Assembly (NCBI GenBank): GCA_025937035.1
Contig: JAICSG010000185.1
Span: 1-7,335 of the forward strand
Source: Thermoanaerobaculia bacterium
GTDB lineage: Bacteria > Acidobacteriota > Thermoanaerobaculia > Multivoradales > UBA5704
Reading direction: 5' to 3'
Length of the DNA: 7,335 bases
The position numbers were made by a program, and so were the translations under genes. The notes under the pieces were generated by a model. That model saw nothing but the letters and a program-made list of their open reading frames with translations. It ran no database searches and was not told the origin of the DNA. Shown piece by piece: positions 5,870-7,335 of this stretch (position 1 is its first letter; every line of letters starts with the position of its first letter).

Positions 5870-7335
5870 ATGTGCGGCATCTGCGGTGAATGGAGCCTCT
5901 CGGGCGCCGACCCCAAAGCCCTGGATCGGATGAGCGACGCGCTCGTCCACCGCGGGCCGGACGACCAGGGGGCGGTCCTCCTTGGAGAAGCCGGCCTCGC
6001 CATGCGCCGGCTGTCGATCATCGATCTGGCGCGCGGCCACCAGCCGATCGCCAACGAGGACGCCAGCGCCTGGATCGTCTGCAACGGCGAGATCTACAAC
6101 TACCGCGAGCTGCGGCGCCAGTTGCAGGCGCGCGGCCACTTCTTCAAGACCGACAGCGACACCGAGGTCATCCTCCACCTCTACGAGGACCGCGGCGAGA
6201 GCGTGGTGGACGACCTGCGGGGCATGTTCGCCTTCGCGATCTGGGACGCGCGGCGGCGCAAGCTCCTGCTGGCGCGCGACCGCTTCGGCCAGAAGCCCCT
6301 GTTCTGGCGCTTTGACGGCCGGCGGTTCCTGTTCGCCTCCGAGATCAAGTCGATCCTCGCCGGCGCCGGTCCGGAGGCCGCGCGGCCGGAGCTCGATCTG
6401 CGCTCGCTCGACGAATACCTGACTCTGCGTTTCGTCCCCAGCCCGCGCACCCTCTTCCAGGGGATCCACAAGCTCCCCCCCGCCCACCTGCTCGTGCTCG
6501 ACGCCTCCGAGATCGAGCCGCCGCGGGTCGGGCACCTGGCGCCGGCGCCGGCCATCGAGGTCCGACGCTACTGGCGGCTGCGCTACACCCCCAAGCGGAG
6601 CGATCGCGAGGCCGACCTCGTGGAGGAGGTGCGCGAGGGGGTCCGCGAAGCCGTCGAGTCCCATCTGGTCGCCGACGTCCCCGTGGGCGCCTACCTCTCG
6701 GGCGGCATGGATTCGAGCCTCGTGGTGGCCCTGATGGCCGAGCTCCTGGCCGAGCGGCGCGACGAGCCCCTCCCCACCTTCGCCGTCGGCGTCGAGGACC
6801 AGGACTTCAACGAGCTCCCCTACGCCCGGCTGGTGGCCGAGCGCTGCGGCACCGACCATCACGAGGCGGTCGTCTGGCCTGACATGGTCCAGCTCCTGCC
6901 GGCGATGATCCGCAGCCTGGACGAGCCCTCGGACCCCATCGCGGCCTGCATGGACCAGGCGGCCGCCCTCGCCTCCCGCCACGTCAAGGTGGTGCTCACC
7001 GGCGACGGCGGCGACGAGGTCTTCGCCGGCTACGACCGCTACTTCGGCTTCCGCTGGGTGAGCCTCTACGCCTCCCTCCCCGAGCCGGCGCGGCGCTGGC
7101 TGCTGGGGCCCGCCGTGTACGCCCTGCGCGACACCGCCGGCTACAAGACCGTGGCCCAGAAGGCGCGCTGGGTGCACGACCTCTCCTTTTACGAGGGGGG
7201 GCGGCGCTACGCCCAGGCCACGGCGTTCTTCCGCTTCGGCCACGAGGGGAAGGGGGGGCTCTACGCCCCCGACGTCGCCGCCCAACTGGCCGATCTCGAC
7301 CCCATGGAGTCGGTGATCCAGGGTTTCGACGAGGC
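5870..7335 (+). CDS. Asparagine synthetase-type glutamine amidotransferase (AsnB family), 3' truncated
   Basis: The first 488 codons of a class II glutamine amidotransferase of the asparagine synthetase B family; the reading frame stays open to the window edge. Full-length members are usually about 600-650 residues, so roughly the last 120-160 are missing. The start is fixed by MCGICG, because Cys2 becomes the N-terminal nucleophile. The glutaminase domain shows HRGPDDQG (27-34), RRLSIIDL (46-53), CNGEIYNY (71-78), SDTEV (96-100) and ARDRFGQKPLF. The synthetase domain has the pyrophosphate loop SGGMDSS (277-283), then LDEPSDPIAA and TGDGGDEVFAGYDRY (G378-E383 core). It forms an amide from glutamine-derived ammonia and an ATP-activated carboxylate. 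In exopolysaccharide clusters such proteins are often annotated asnB or exosortase-associated amidotransferase and may amidate a uronic acid, though free asparagine synthesis cannot be excluded. Met in SGGxDSS and DEPSDPIAA in place of the more usual EPFxDxSA(I/L)P suggest a distinct subfamily. Confidence 0.93.
   Translation, partial: MCGICGEWSLSGADPKALDRMSDALVHRGPDDQGAVLLGEAGLAMRRLSIIDLARGHQPIANEDASAWIVCNGEIYNYRELRRQLQARGHFFKTDSDTEVILHLYEDRGESVVDDLRGMFAFAIWDARRRKLLLARDRFGQKPLFWRFDGRRFLFASEIKSILAGAGPEAARPELDLRSLDEYLTLRFVPSPRTLFQGIHKLPPAHLLVLDASEIEPPRVGHLAPAPAIEVRRYWRLRYTPKRSDREADLVEEVREGVREAVESHLVADVPVGAYLSGGMDSSLVVALMAELLAERRDEPLPTFAVGVEDQDFNELPYARLVAERCGTDHHEAVVWPDMVQLLPAMIRSLDEPSDPIAACMDQAAALASRHVKVVLTGDGGDEVFAGYDRYFGFRWVSLYASLPEPARRWLLGPAVYALRDTAGYKTVAQKARWVHDLSFYEGGRRYAQATAFFRFGHEGKGGLYAPDVAAQLADLDPMESVIQGFDE

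Noticed and set aside
5890..6422. Two short forward open frames inside the amidotransferase (5890-6315 and 5982-6422)
   Set aside because: They are out-of-frame shadows; the frame starting at 5870 encodes the recognisable AsnB-type protein without any stop to the window edge.
7195..7258. Two runs of seven G's (7195-7201 and 7252-7258) in the amidotransferase, considered as phase-variation tracts or sequencing errors
   Set aside because: The reading frame and family-like sequence continue through both. Runs of seven are expected at Gly-Gly codons in such GC-rich DNA. Only population reads could show length variation.
4706..7285. Very long open frame on the minus strand (859 codons) across the second GT2-like and amidotransferase genes, with similar ones at 1583-2659, 2659-3471 and 3717-4709
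   Set aside because: The translations are low-complexity, rich in Gly, Ala, Val, Arg, Glu and His, and resemble no family. They mirror confident forward genes and arise because high third-position GC suppresses stop codons on the opposite strand.

Overview
The window is a gap-free block of seven same-strand genes from a very GC-rich bacterium. The gene set is one for building and decorating an exported polysaccharide: two family-4 glycosyltransferases, a polysaccharide deacetylase, a FemAB-type acyltransferase, two family-2 glycosyltransferases with C-terminal membrane segments, and a glutamine-dependent asparagine-synthetase-type amidotransferase. The deacetylase and the FemAB protein closely resemble the types that accompany exosortase A (XrtA/PEP-CTERM) exopolysaccharide clusters. 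This suggests a Gram-negative-type organism with such a system, although no exosortase, PEP-CTERM protein or Wzx/Wza/Wzc component lies in the window. The GC content and style would fit Acidobacteriota, Myxococcota or other delta-proteobacterial lineages, or related environmental groups. That taxonomic guess is weak.

Layout (all + strand): 1-690 GT4, with its 5' end outside the window; 687-1931 GT4; 1925-2749 deacetylase; 2746-3855 FemAB-like; 3864-4808 GT2 with an intact DxD motif; 4805-5848 GT2-like protein without the DxD motif; 5870-7335 amidotransferase, with its 3' end outside the window. Four of the six junctions overlap by 4 or 7 bases, and the other two are separated by 8 and 21 bases. 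There is no non-coding stretch long enough to hold a promoter or terminator, so the window looks like the interior of one translationally coupled operon.

Inferred joint role: the GT4 enzymes assemble repeat-unit sugars at the cytoplasmic face. The membrane-anchored GT2 pair probably transfers a sugar to or from a polyprenyl-phosphate carrier. The deacetylase, FemAB protein and amidotransferase alter nitrogen-bearing groups on the glycan by exposing, acylating or amidating them. The most unusual point is the tandem GT2 pair: the first copy has all the expected catalytic motifs, while the second keeps the fold and membrane anchor but has lost the DxD and the nucleotide-binding DDGS motif. This suggests a non-catalytic or re-purposed partner subunit.
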